A stretch of 64,000 bases of DNA from Azospirillum sp. TSH100 (GTDB taxonomy: Bacteria > Pseudomonadota > Alphaproteobacteria > Azospirillales > Azospirillaceae), in assembly GCF_004923295.1 (NCBI RefSeq), contig NZ_CP039637.1:682001-746000 (forward strand). Reading direction: 5' to 3'. The notes beneath the pieces were generated by a model. That model was given only the letters and a program-made list of their open reading frames with translations, was not told the DNA's origin and ran no database searches. A program made the translations under genes and the position numbers. Shown here piece after piece: positions 49,928 to 58,808 of this stretch (its first letter is position 1; every line of letters begins with the position of its first letter).

Positions 49928-50096
49928 ATAGCCTCAAACGAGCCAAAATCGCGGCCTCATGCCGCCAACAACATTACAACATATTGACATCTCCGCAGCG
50001 CTGTGATGGAGTGGGTCATCGTCAAGGGCGGTGGGAGCGCCCGGCAGCGGCTCGTCGGTTCAAGACGGCCGCCGCTCAAAAGGATGGGGACCACCC

Positions 50097-51278
50097 ATGG
50101 ACAGTCTGGTTCCACATGCGGGATCACCGACACTGGCATCGGCGGCACGGCATCCGTGCCTGATCGCCGACGACCTGACCGGGGCGCTCGATACCGCCGC
50201 CCAGTTCGCTGTCATCACCGGCCCGATTCCCGTCTACTGGCAGAGCCTGCCCTATCCTGCCCTGTCGAATGGCCTCGCCTTCGACAGCGGCACGCGCGAA
50301 GCGAGCCGGGATCAGGCGCGCCGCCGGGTGGCCGCCATTGCCGCCGGTCTGCCGCGCACGCCCGGCACGCTCCATTACGCCAAGCTCGACAGTCTGCTGC
50401 GCGGCCATGCCGGGGCGGAAATCGCCGCCTGGATCGACGCCACGGCCCCCGATCATGTCATCATCGCCCCCGCCTTCCCCTATCAGGGCCGCATCACCCG
50501 CGGCGGCGTCCAGCTCGCCCGCGGCGAGGACGGGCGCAGTTGGACGCCCGCGGCAAGCGACCTGCGCGCCGATCTGGAACGGGAGGAACTGCCCGTTCAG
50601 CTCCGTTGCCCCGGCGCGGCTGTGCCGGCGGGCATCAGCCTGTGGGATGCGGAGACCGACGCCGACCTCGACGCCATCGCCGCGGCGGGCTTGGCGTTGA
50701 AGGACCGGGTGCTGTGGTGCGGCAGCAGCGGGCTGGCTGGCGCGCTTGCCCGGCAGATGGGCGTCACTGACGACGAAACGAAACTCCGGTTGCCGCGGCC
50801 GATCCTGGGGCTGTTCGGCACCAACCATCCGGCGATGCTGGCCCAGCTCGACGCCTGCGCCGAACATGTGCTGACGCTGCCCGACGGCGGCGCCACCACC
50901 GCGACGGTGCTGTCGCAGCGGCTCGACCATGAGGGTATCGCCCTTGCCGTCCTCGCCCTGCCCGAGGGGCTGGCCCGAGCGGACGCGGCGCACCGGATCG
51001 AATGGGAATTCGCCCGGCTGGTCCGCCAGATCGATCCGCCCGGCACGCTGCTGGTGGCGGGCGGCGAGACCCTGCGCGGCCTGTGCCTGGCGCTTGAAGC
51101 CGACCGGCTCGACCTCGACGGCCATGTCTGGCCGGGGGTGCCCTGCTCCATTCTGCGCGGCGGACGCTTCGACGGGGTCCGCGTCATTTCCAAATCGGGC
51201 GCGTTCGGCGACCCGGCGCTGCTGCGCCGGCTGCTTGCGCTGGCTGCGCCGCAACATCATCAGGGAGAACAAGCATGA
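50097..51278 (+). CDS. Four-carbon acid sugar kinase (DUF1537 family)
   Basis: 393-residue kinase of the OtnK/DtnK family, which phosphorylates four-carbon sugar acids such as threonate or erythronate, or their 3-oxo forms. N-terminal CLIADDLTGALDTAAQF and HYAKLDSLLRGHAGAEI bind the acid; C-terminal GGETLRGLCLALEADRLDL and ISKSGAFGDPALL bind ATP. Start ATG 50097 is preferred over 22 upstream codons lacking similarity. It overlaps the PdxA2 gene by four bases, the usual partnership giving a 4-phospho acid and then dihydroxyacetone phosphate with loss of CO2. Confidence 0.9.
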   Translation: MDSLVPHAGSPTLASAARHPCLIADDLTGALDTAAQFAVITGPIPVYWQSLPYPALSNGLAFDSGTREASRDQARRRVAAIAAGLPRTPGTLHYAKLDSLLRGHAGAEIAAWIDATAPDHVIIAPAFPYQGRITRGGVQLARGEDGRSWTPAASDLRADLEREELPVQLRCPGAAVPAGISLWDAETDADLDAIAAAGLALKDRVLWCGSSGLAGALARQMGVTDDETKLRLPRPILGLFGTNHPAMLAQLDACAEHVLTLPDGGATTATVLSQRLDHEGIALAVLALPEGLARADAAHRIEWEFARLVRQIDPPGTLLVAGGETLRGLCLALEADRLDLDGHVWPGVPCSILRGGRFDGVRVISKSGAFGDPALLRRLLALAAPQHHQGEQA

Positions 51279-52309
51279 CACCGCATCTGGCCATCACCAT
51301 GGGCGATCCGGCCGGCGTCGGGCCGGAGATCATCGTGAAGGCCTGCGCGCGTCTGAAGGACCGGCTGGCCGACGGCTCGCTGCGCCTGCTGGTCATCGGC
51401 AGCAACCCCGCCCTCCATGCGGCGCGCGATGCGCTGGGCAGCGACCTCGACTTCCCCGAGGTGACGGATGTCGACGGCGAATGGCCGGCGCTGGCCTGCC
51501 TCCAGGCCGGGCCGGAGGGCGAGCCGATCCGTCCCGGCGTGCTGTCGGTCGACGGCGGCCGCTTCGCCTATCTGGCGGTGGAGCGCGCGGTGCGGCTGGC
51601 CGAAGCCGGCCGCATCCACGGCATCGTCACCGCGCCCCTGAACAAGGAGGCGATGAACAAGGCCGGCTATCACTATGCCGGGCACACCGACCTGCTGGCC
51701 GAACTGACCGGCGCGCGCGGCTCGGTGATGATGCTGGCCCACGGCAACATGCGGGTCAGCCACGTCACCACCCACATTGCGCTGGAGGACGTGCCGAAGA
51801 AGCTGACGCCGGAGCGGCTGCGCTACGTCATCGACCGCACCGACGAGACGCTGGCCGGTCTCGGCCTGCCGCGCCGCCGCATCGCCGTCGCGGCCCTCAA
51901 TCCGCATGCCGGCGAAGGCGGGCTGTTCGGCCGCCAGGACATCGAGGTGACGGAGCCGACCATCGCCAAATGCGTTGCCGACGGCCTCGACGTCGTTGGG
52001 CCGGTACCGGGCGACACCATCTTCGTCAAGCTGCGCGCCGGCCAGTATGACGCGGTGGTCGCCATGTATCACGACCAGGGGCACATCCCGGTCAAGCTGC
52101 TGGGCTTCAACGTCAATCCGGAGACCGGCACCTGGGACGCGCTGAGCGGCGTCAACATCACGCTCGGCCTGCCGATCATCCGCACCTCCGTCGACCACGG
52201 CACCGCCTTCGACATCGCCGGCAAGGGAATCGCCAACGAGCTGAGCCTGATCGAGGCCATCGACTACGCCGAAAAGCTGGCCGCCGCCCGCGTGCGCACG
52301 GCGGCCTGA
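51275..52309 (+). CDS. pdxA2: 4-phospho sugar-acid dehydrogenase PdxA2
   Basis: 344-residue NAD-dependent oxidative decarboxylase of the PdxA fold. It shows ITMGDPAGVGPEI, the metal His positions in YAGHTDLLAELTG, SHVTTHIAL and MYHDQGHIPVK, and the C-terminal GVNITLGLPIIRTSVDHGTAFDIAG. Linked to a DUF1537 kinase, the PdxA2 group oxidises D-threonate or D-erythronate 4-phosphate, not 4-phosphohydroxy-threonine of vitamin B6 synthesis (family knowledge). The ATG overlaps the kinase stop. Confidence 0.92.
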   Translation: MTPHLAITMGDPAGVGPEIIVKACARLKDRLADGSLRLLVIGSNPALHAARDALGSDLDFPEVTDVDGEWPALACLQAGPEGEPIRPGVLSVDGGRFAYLAVERAVRLAEAGRIHGIVTAPLNKEAMNKAGYHYAGHTDLLAELTGARGSVMMLAHGNMRVSHVTTHIALEDVPKKLTPERLRYVIDRTDETLAGLGLPRRRIAVAALNPHAGEGGLFGRQDIEVTEPTIAKCVADGLDVVGPVPGDTIFVKLRAGQYDAVVAMYHDQGHIPVKLLGFNVNPETGTWDALSGVNITLGLPIIRTSVDHGTAFDIAGKGIANELSLIEAIDYAEKLAAARVRTAA

Positions 52310-52320
52310 GGAACCTGACC

Positions 52321-53457
52321 ATGAACACCATCGACCTGACCACGCCCATCGAGCTGCTCCGCCCGGCCCGCGTCGTCTTTGGCGCCGGCACGGCGGATGA
52401 GACCGGCCGCTGGGTGCGAGGGCGCGGGCTGACCCGCATCCTGGTGGTCGCCGACGCCTTCAACGCCGCCCGCGTCGAGCGGCTGGGGCTGGAAGGTGCC
52501 GTCACCGTCTTCGCCGACATCAGGCCGGAACCCGACGTTCCCAACCTTGAGGCGCTGCTGGCCGTCGCCGAACGGGTGGAGCCGCAGGTGGTGATCGGCT
52601 TCGGCGGCGGCAGCGCCATGGATCTGGCCAAGCTGGCCGCCGTCCTGCCCGGCAGCGGCCAGACCATCCGCGACGTGGTCGGACCGGAGAAGGTCGCGGC
52701 CAAGCGCGCCGCCCTGGTCCAGGTCCCGACCACCGCCGGCACCGGCAGCGAGGTCGGTACCCGCGCGCTCGTCACCGATCCGGCGACCATGAGCAAGCTG
52801 GCGGTGCAGAGCGTCCACATGCTGGCCGACGTCGCGGTGGTCGATCCCGACCTGACCTTGAGTGTGCCGGCCGCCGTCACCGCCGCCACCGGCGTCGATG
52901 CGCTGGCCCATTGCGTGGAGGCCTACACCAACCGCAAGGCGCATCCGCTGATCGACCTTTATGCGCTGGAAGGCATCCGGCTGGTCGGCCGCTTCCTGCC
53001 GCGCGCCATTGCTGACGGCAGCGACCGCGAGGCGCGGGCTGGCCTGTCGCTCGCCTCCTTCTATGGCGGCATCTGCCTGGGTCCGGTCAACACTGCCGCC
53101 GGCCATGCCGTCGCCTATCCGCTCGGCACCCGCCACCACATCCCGCATGGCGCCGCCAACGCGCTGATCTTCCCGCATGTGCTGGCCTTCAACGCGCCGG
53201 CCGTCCCGACCAAGACCATCGCCGTGCTCGACGCGCTGGGAATGAAGCCCGCCACCGATCCGGCCCTGGTGTTCCAGGCGGCCCATGACTGGTGCGTGGC
53301 GCTCGGCTGCAAGATGAAGCTGTCGGAGTTCGGCGTGCCCGAGGCCGACCTGCCGCAAATGGCCGAGGAGGCGCACGCCATCCGCCGGCTGCTCGACAAC
53401 AACCCGCGCGATCTCAGCCGCGAAGACATCCTGGGCATGTACCGCGCCGCCGCCTGA
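52321..53457 (+). CDS. Iron-containing alcohol dehydrogenase
   Basis: 378-residue group III dehydrogenase: N-terminal Rossmann half with VVIGFGGGSAMDLAK and TTAGTGSEVGTRALVTD, and C-terminal helical half with metal-binding His in ALAHCVEAYTNRKAHPL and AAGHAVAYPLG followed by HHIPHGAANALIFPHVL. It oxidises or reduces a primary or secondary alcohol with NAD(P). It is 11 bases after pdxA2, so belongs to the pathway; it may supply the oxo acid for the kinase or handle a side product (inference). Confidence 0.93.
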   Translation: MNTIDLTTPIELLRPARVVFGAGTADETGRWVRGRGLTRILVVADAFNAARVERLGLEGAVTVFADIRPEPDVPNLEALLAVAERVEPQVVIGFGGGSAMDLAKLAAVLPGSGQTIRDVVGPEKVAAKRAALVQVPTTAGTGSEVGTRALVTDPATMSKLAVQSVHMLADVAVVDPDLTLSVPAAVTAATGVDALAHCVEAYTNRKAHPLIDLYALEGIRLVGRFLPRAIADGSDREARAGLSLASFYGGICLGPVNTAAGHAVAYPLGTRHHIPHGAANALIFPHVLAFNAPAVPTKTIAVLDALGMKPATDPALVFQAAHDWCVALGCKMKLSEFGVPEADLPQMAEEAHAIRRLLDNNPRDLSREDILGMYRAAA

Positions 53458-53502
53458 CGGCGCGGCGCGACGGTCATCCCGTTCGTTGAAAGGTCAAACT
53501 CC

Positions 53503-54405
53503 ATGAGCAACACCAGCGGCACCAAGATCGGCGGTCCCTTCGTCGCGATCGTCACCCCCTTCGACAGCGACGAGCGCGTCGAATTCGCAGCGCTGCGACG
53601 GCAGGTGAAGCGGCAGGCATCCGCCGGCAACGGCGTCTTCTGCGCCGGCACCAACGGCGAATTCTACGCCCTGTCTTTCGACGAGAAGCTGGCGGTGGCG
53701 GAGACCTGCGTCGAGGCCGCCGATGGCAAGGTGCCGGTACTTGCCCATATCGGCGAGATTTCCACCCACCAGACCATCGCGCTGGGCAAGGCGGTCCAAA
53801 AGCTGGGCGTCAAGGCGGTCTCCGCCATCACGCCGTCCTTCATCGCCTGCTCGCAGGCCGAGCTCGTGGATCATTACCGCCGCGTCGCCGACGCGCTGAC
53901 CGTGCCGGTCTATCTCTACAACATCCCGGCGCGCACCGGGAACACGCTGGAGCCGCAGACCGCCCGCATCCTGGCCGACCATCCCAACATCATCGGCATC
54001 AAGGACAGCGCCGGCTCGCAGGAGAGCCTGGACGGCTTCCTCGCCATCGCGCGCGAGCGTGACGATTTCGACGTGCTGGTCGGGCCGGATTCACTGGTGC
54101 TGCATGGCCTGCGCAATGGGGCCGCCGGCTGCATCTCCGGTCTCGGCAACATTGCGCCGGTGACGCTGAACGGCATCCACGCCGCCTTCGTGGCCGGCGA
54201 CGCCGACGCAGCGGACAGGCACCAGACCCATTTCAGCACGCTGCGCAAGGAGCTGTACGCGCTGGGCTTCCCGCCGGCGATGGTCAAGCGCGCGCTCCGC
54301 AGCGCCATGCCGGAGGTCGGTTTCAGCCGTGCCCCGGTGCTGATCGCCGACGAGATGGACGCCCAAATCAAGGCGCTCGCGGCCCGCTATGCCGAAGCGG
54401 TGTGA
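53503..54405 (+). CDS. Dihydrodipicolinate synthase/N-acetylneuraminate lyase family protein
   Basis: 300-residue class I aldolase/dehydratase of the DapA superfamily. Schiff-base K167 in IIGIKDSAG, Y139 in YLYNIPARTG, and pyruvate-type carboxylate loop GTNGEF (49-54; usually GTTGE in DapA). Because it is embedded in a sugar-acid catabolic series and not near lysine genes, a 2-oxo-3-deoxy acid aldolase or sugar-acid dehydratase role is more likely than lysine synthesis. N-acetylneuraminate lyase is possible but nanE/nanK partners are absent. Confidence 0.9.
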   Translation: MSNTSGTKIGGPFVAIVTPFDSDERVEFAALRRQVKRQASAGNGVFCAGTNGEFYALSFDEKLAVAETCVEAADGKVPVLAHIGEISTHQTIALGKAVQKLGVKAVSAITPSFIACSQAELVDHYRRVADALTVPVYLYNIPARTGNTLEPQTARILADHPNIIGIKDSAGSQESLDGFLAIARERDDFDVLVGPDSLVLHGLRNGAAGCISGLGNIAPVTLNGIHAAFVAGDADAADRHQTHFSTLRKELYALGFPPAMVKRALRSAMPEVGFSRAPVLIADEMDAQIKALAARYAEAV

Positions 54406-54505
54406 CGCTGTTCCGCACCGCGTGGCGCCGCGACGCGACAGGCCGGCGCCAGATCATCGAACAACACCGAAGGCGGACCCATCCGCCCGTTAGGGAGACC
54501 CGTCC

Positions 54506-55933
54506 ATGAATCACTTCACCAGTGGAGAAAGTGCGCTCATCCTGGGGATCGTCGTCCTCTACATCCTCTTCACCTCCTGGCTGACGGTGCGGCTGCGCAG
54601 CCGCAACAACGGCGAGTTCATGAATGCCGCGCGCTCGATGCCGGCGGCGGTCGTCGGCGTTCTGCTGATGTCCGAGTTCATCGGCGCCAAATCCACCGTC
54701 GGCACCGCCCAGGAAGCCTTCACCTCCGGCATGGCATCGGCATGGTCGGTTCTGGGCGCCTCCATCGGCTTCCTGCTGTTCGGCCTGTTCTTCGCCAAGC
54801 GCATCTATGGCTCGGGCGAATACACCATCTCCGCCGCCATCGCGAAGTATTACGGCACCTCCACCATGCGGACGGTGTCGATCATCATGATGTATGCGCT
54901 GCTGCTGGTGAATGTCGGCAACTACATCAGTGGTGCCGCCGCCCTGTCCACCGTCATGAACCTGGACCTGACCTGGGCGATGGTCATCATCGCGGTGGTC
55001 AGCACCTTCTACTACGTGTTCGGCGGCCTGAAGGGCATCGCCTACGTCACCATCCTGCACAGCGCCATCAAGCTGATCGGCATCGCCCTGCTGCTGGGCA
55101 CCGCGCTGTCGCTCAGCGGCGGCATCGCCCCGATGGTCGAGAAGCTGCCGGCCCACTACTTCACCATCGACGGCAAGATCGGCATGCCGACGATCTTCGC
55201 CTGGGTCATCGGCACCGTCGGCGCCATCTTCTCGACCCAGTTCGTCATCCAGGCGATCTCGTCCAACCGCAGCGCCGGCGAAGCCCAGCGCTCCGCCATC
55301 TACGCCTCGATCTTCTGCCTGCCGCTGGGCATCATGCTGGCGCTGATCGGCGTCACCGCCCATTACCTCTACCCCGACATGAAGAGCCTGTATGCGCTGC
55401 CGGTGTTCCTGGACGCCATGCACCCGCTGATGGCCGCCGTCGTCACCACCTCGCTCGTCGCCTCGGTGTTCGTCAGCGTCAGCACGGTGGCGCTCGCCAT
55501 CGCCTCGCTGGCGGTGCGTGACTTCTACGTGCCGTGGAAGAATCCGACGCCGGAACAGCAATTCCGCACCACCCGCATCCTGTCGCTGATCATCGGCTTC
55601 CTGCCGCTGATCTTCGTCTTCTTCGTGCCGGAAATCCTGAAGCTGTCCTTCTTCACCCGGGCGCTGCGCCTGTCGATCACGGTCGTCGCGATGATCGGCT
55701 TCTTCCTGCCCTTCTTCGCCAGCAACCTGGGCGCCACGCTGGGCCTGCTGGGCGCCACGGTCAGCACCACCGTCTGGTATGTCCTGGGCAACCCCTACGG
55801 CATCGACAACATGTATGTCGCCCTGCTGACGCCGATGGCGGTGATGGTGGTGGAGCGTCTGGTCCGCGGCCGCAGCGCCCCGGCGATGGTCGCCGCCCCG
55901 ACACAGGCCCCGCCACAGGCCGAAGCGCGGTGA
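54506..55933 (+). CDS. Sodium:solute symporter (SSS family)
   Basis: 475-residue secondary carrier with about 13 helices: MNHFTSGESALILGIVVLYI, ARSMPAAVVGVLLMSEFIGA, FGGLKGIAYVTILHSAIKLIG (SSS signature region) and FVIQAISSNRSAGEAQRS. Related SSS carriers bring in sugars, sialic acid, proline or monocarboxylates. AGGGAG lies before the ATG. Placed between the aldolase and the sialidase-like gene, it is the cluster's obvious uptake system. Confidence 0.93.
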   Translation: MNHFTSGESALILGIVVLYILFTSWLTVRLRSRNNGEFMNAARSMPAAVVGVLLMSEFIGAKSTVGTAQEAFTSGMASAWSVLGASIGFLLFGLFFAKRIYGSGEYTISAAIAKYYGTSTMRTVSIIMMYALLLVNVGNYISGAAALSTVMNLDLTWAMVIIAVVSTFYYVFGGLKGIAYVTILHSAIKLIGIALLLGTALSLSGGIAPMVEKLPAHYFTIDGKIGMPTIFAWVIGTVGAIFSTQFVIQAISSNRSAGEAQRSAIYASIFCLPLGIMLALIGVTAHYLYPDMKSLYALPVFLDAMHPLMAAVVTTSLVASVFVSVSTVALAIASLAVRDFYVPWKNPTPEQQFRTTRILSLIIGFLPLIFVFFVPEILKLSFFTRALRLSITVVAMIGFFLPFFASNLGATLGLLGATVSTTVWYVLGNPYGIDNMYVALLTPMAVMVVERLVRGRSAPAMVAAPTQAPPQAEAR

Positions 55934-55970
55934 CAGGTTTTCCCTCATCCTCCGTTTTCATGTGACCGCC

Positions 55971-57185
55971 ATGACCACATCCTCAACCCTGCCTTCCACC
56001 ATCGAACGCGGGCGCATCGCGCCCGCGGACGGGGATGCCGGGCGCCGCGACGCCTATCTGCCGTCGCCCTGCGTCCAGAACCACGCCGCCAACATCACCG
56101 TGCTCGGCAACGGCGATCTCGGCTGCGTCTGGTTCGGCGGCACCCAGGAAGGCATTCCCGACATCTCGATCTATTTCTCGCGGCTCGCAAAGGGAGCCGA
56201 CCGCTGGACCGACCCGGTCAAGCTGTCGGACGACCCGACCCGGTCGGAGCAGAATCCGGTTCTGTTCCCGGCACCGGACGGCACGCTGTGGCTGTTCTAC
56301 ACCGCGCAAATCTCCGGCAATCAGGACACCGCCTTCGTCCGTTGCCGCAGTTCCGCCGACCATGGGCGGAACTGGGGGCCGATCCGCACCCTGTTCGAGG
56401 GAACGGATGGCGACGGCATCTTCATCCGCCAGCCGGTGGTGGTGCTGCCGAACGGCGACTGGCTGCTGCCGACCTTCCTCTGCCACGGCACGCCGGGCGA
56501 GAAGTGGGTGGGCGACAACGACACCAGCGCCGTCCGCATCTCCAGCGACCGCGGCGAAAGCTGGACCGAGCATCCGGTGCCGGACAGCGTCGGCTGCGTC
56601 CATATGAGCGTGGTGCCCCTGCGCGACGGCACGCTGGCCGCCTTCTACCGCAGCCGCTGGGCCGACCATGTGTATCGCAGCGTCTCCACCGACAATGGAC
56701 GGACGTGGAGTGCGCCGGTGGCGACCGAGCTGCCCAACAACAACTCCTCGATCCAGGTGACGGCGCTGGACGACGGCCGGCTCGCCATCGTCTTCAACGA
56801 ATCGAGTGCGGATAACGCCACCGAGCGCCGCGCCTCGCTGTACGACGAGATCGAGGACGACGTCCCGGCCGGTGGCGCCGCCGCTGTCGCCGTGGCTCCG
56901 CCGCCCGCGCAGGCTCCCGCCCGCAAGGCCTTCTGGGGGGCGCCGCGCGCGCCGCTGACGCTGGCGCTGTCGGAGGATGGCGGGCTGACCTGGCCGCTGC
57001 GCCGGAACCTGGAGGTCGGCGACGGTTACTGCATGACCAACAATTCCAAGGACAGCCTGAACCGGGAATTCTCCTACCCGTCGGTGACCCAGTCGGCGGA
57101 CGGCGACCTGCATGTCGCCTTCACCTATTTCCGGCAGGCGATCAAATACAGCCGCGTCTCGCCCGACTGGGTGCGCGTCCGCTGA
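55971..57185 (+). CDS. Cytosolic sialidase-like Asp-box propeller protein
   Basis: 404 residues without signal peptide, folded as a BNR-type beta-propeller: four Asp boxes at about S128-W135, S191-W198, S239-W246 and S334-W341 (SxDxGxxW), plus blade-like FWFGGTQE and LFYTAQIS strands. An Ala/Pro-rich linker (299-318) splits blades three and four. The fold is shared by sialidases, alpha-rhamnosidases and propeller polysaccharide lyases, so sialidase activity should not be assumed. Location in the cytosol and beside an SSS importer suggest cleavage of an imported glycoside or disaccharide. A GTG at 55962 is an alternative start. Confidence 0.85.
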   Translation: MTTSSTLPSTIERGRIAPADGDAGRRDAYLPSPCVQNHAANITVLGNGDLGCVWFGGTQEGIPDISIYFSRLAKGADRWTDPVKLSDDPTRSEQNPVLFPAPDGTLWLFYTAQISGNQDTAFVRCRSSADHGRNWGPIRTLFEGTDGDGIFIRQPVVVLPNGDWLLPTFLCHGTPGEKWVGDNDTSAVRISSDRGESWTEHPVPDSVGCVHMSVVPLRDGTLAAFYRSRWADHVYRSVSTDNGRTWSAPVATELPNNNSSIQVTALDDGRLAIVFNESSADNATERRASLYDEIEDDVPAGGAAAVAVAPPPAQAPARKAFWGAPRAPLTLALSEDGGLTWPLRRNLEVGDGYCMTNNSKDSLNREFSYPSVTQSADGDLHVAFTYFRQAIKYSRVSPDWVRVR

Positions 57186-57261
57186 TCGGCGTTGGGAGCG
57201 CCACCTGCAAAGCCTTCCGGGGCGCTCCCGCCCGCCTCCTTCCTATTCGGGAGCTTGTCCC

Positions 57262-58026
57262 ATGACCATGACCGCCGAGGCCGTTCTTGCGGCCGCCGGC
57301 GCGCTGCTCGCCGCGCGCCGCGACAACCGTCCGCTCGACACCCTGCCGCCCGCGGCGATGCCGGCCGACAAGGCCGACGCCTATGCCATCCAGACCGAAG
57401 TCGCCCGCCGCATCGGACCGGCGACCGCCTGGAAGGTCGGCGCGTCGGCCCCAGACGCCGAGCCGTCGAGCGCCCCCATCCATGCCGAGACGCTGTTCTT
57501 CGATACCGGGACTCTGCCCGCCAGCCTGTTCCGGGTCATCGGCATCGAGGCGGAGATCGTCTATCGCCTGAAAGGCGACCTGCCCGCCCGTGACGAGCCC
57601 TGGACGCGCGACGAGGTGCTGGCCGCCATCGGCTCGGTCCATCCCGCCTTCGAGATCTGCGACACACGCTTCGCCGCCTACGGGTCGCAGGGGCCGTTCG
57701 CCTCGCTGGCCGATCAGGCCAACCACGGCGCGCTGATCGTCGGCGCGGCCACCGCCGACTGGCGCCGCATCGACCCGGTGAGCCAGCGGCTGACGCTGGA
57801 CATCGACGGGGAGCGCAGGATCGACGTGATCGGTGGCAACAAGGCCGGCGACCCGATCCGCCTGCTGGCATGGCTCGCCAATGTCGGCGCCCGCCCTTTC
57901 GGCGGCCTGCATGCCGGCGATACCGTGACCACCGGGTCCTGCACCGGAACGATCTTCATCCAACCCGGCAGCCGCGCCGTCGCCGACTTCCCCGGCCTGG
58001 GCAGCATCGCGCTGACCGTGGCGTAA
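57262..58026 (+). CDS. 2-oxopent-4-enoate hydratase / FAH-family enzyme
   Basis: 254 residues of the MhpD-type fumarylacetoacetase fold: ATAWKVGASAPDAE, RVIGIEAEIVYRLKGDLP with the metal-binding E-x-E, HPAFEICDTRF, ADQANHGALIVG and FGGLHAGDTVTTGSCTG. Related enzymes hydrate 2-hydroxypenta-2,4-dienoate or hydrolyse diketo acids in sugar-acid pathways. ATG 57262 has GGGAG upstream. It lies 76 bases after the propeller gene. Confidence 0.87.
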   Translation: MTMTAEAVLAAAGALLAARRDNRPLDTLPPAAMPADKADAYAIQTEVARRIGPATAWKVGASAPDAEPSSAPIHAETLFFDTGTLPASLFRVIGIEAEIVYRLKGDLPARDEPWTRDEVLAAIGSVHPAFEICDTRFAAYGSQGPFASLADQANHGALIVGAATADWRRIDPVSQRLTLDIDGERRIDVIGGNKAGDPIRLLAWLANVGARPFGGLHAGDTVTTGSCTGTIFIQPGSRAVADFPGLGSIALTVA

Positions 58027-58040
58027 GGGGGAGTGCCGAG

Positions 58041-58736
58041 ATGAATATGGAGCGTCCGCCCCGCCGCGCCCTGGTTACCGGAGCCAGTTCGGGGATCGGT
58101 GCGGCCATCGCCGAACGGCTGCTGCTGGATGGATGGCTGGTCGAGGGAATCAGCCGGTCGGCCCCCGCCATCAAGCATCCGAACCTGCGCTTCACGCCGG
58201 CCGACCTGATGGCGCCGGAGTCGGTGGCGGAGGCTCTGGCCGCTCTGCCGCCAATCGACGCGCTGGTTCATGCCGCCGGTGTCATGCGCGTCGGCAAGCT
58301 CGGCGAACTTGAAATGGATGCCGCGAGAGCGATGTGGCGCCTGCATGTCGAGGCATCCACCGAACTGGTCGAGCATGTGGTTCCCCGCATGCCGGACGGC
58401 GGCGGCCGGATCGTCCTGATCGGCAGCCGCACCGCCCAGGGCGCCGCCGGCCGCAGCCAATATACGGCGACCAAGGCGGCAATGGTCGGGCTAGCCCGCT
58501 CCTGGGCGCTGGAGCTGGCGCCGCGCGGCGTCACGGTGAATGTGGTGGCGCCGGGTGCGACCGATACGCCGATGCTGAAGGACCCGAATCGCACCGGCCT
58601 GCCTCCGAAGCTTCCGCCGATCGGCCGCTTCGTCAAGCCGGAAGAAGTCGCGGCGCTGACCGCTTTCCTGCTGTCCGACGCCGCAGCTGCCATCACCGGG
58701 CAGCAGATCCTCGTCTGCGGCGGAGCTTCGCTTTAG
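58041..58736 (+). CDS. Short-chain dehydrogenase/reductase (SDR)
   Basis: 231-residue SDR: TGASSGIG, an H-A-A-G variant of NNAG (LVHAAGVMRVG), Ser in IVLIGSRTA, YTATK, and C-terminal VAPGATDTPMLKDPNRTGLP. Short because the region after the second strand is reduced. GGGGGAG lies before the ATG; 14 bases after the FAH-family gene, so surely the same operon. It probably oxidises a hydroxyl in the sugar-acid pathway (inference). Confidence 0.92.
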   Translation: MNMERPPRRALVTGASSGIGAAIAERLLLDGWLVEGISRSAPAIKHPNLRFTPADLMAPESVAEALAALPPIDALVHAAGVMRVGKLGELEMDAARAMWRLHVEASTELVEHVVPRMPDGGGRIVLIGSRTAQGAAGRSQYTATKAAMVGLARSWALELAPRGVTVNVVAPGATDTPMLKDPNRTGLPPKLPPIGRFVKPEEVAALTAFLLSDAAAAITGQQILVCGGASL

Positions 58737-58808
58737 GCTTGCCATCGACCCGGACGGCTTCGGGCTATATGGTTGCCACGCCATTCCGTCACGAGGAAAG
58801 AAAACAGG

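Noticed and set aside
54368..55948. 526-codon minus-strand frame opposite the SSS symporter
   Set aside because: His/Asp/Arg-rich antisense shadow without any motif.
53503..57185. Sialic acid (nan) catabolic operon
   Set aside because: DapA/NanA-family enzyme, SSS carrier and sialidase-like protein occur together, but NanE, NanK, NagA and NagB are absent, the propeller has no signal peptide, and DUF1537/PdxA2 do not belong to that pathway.
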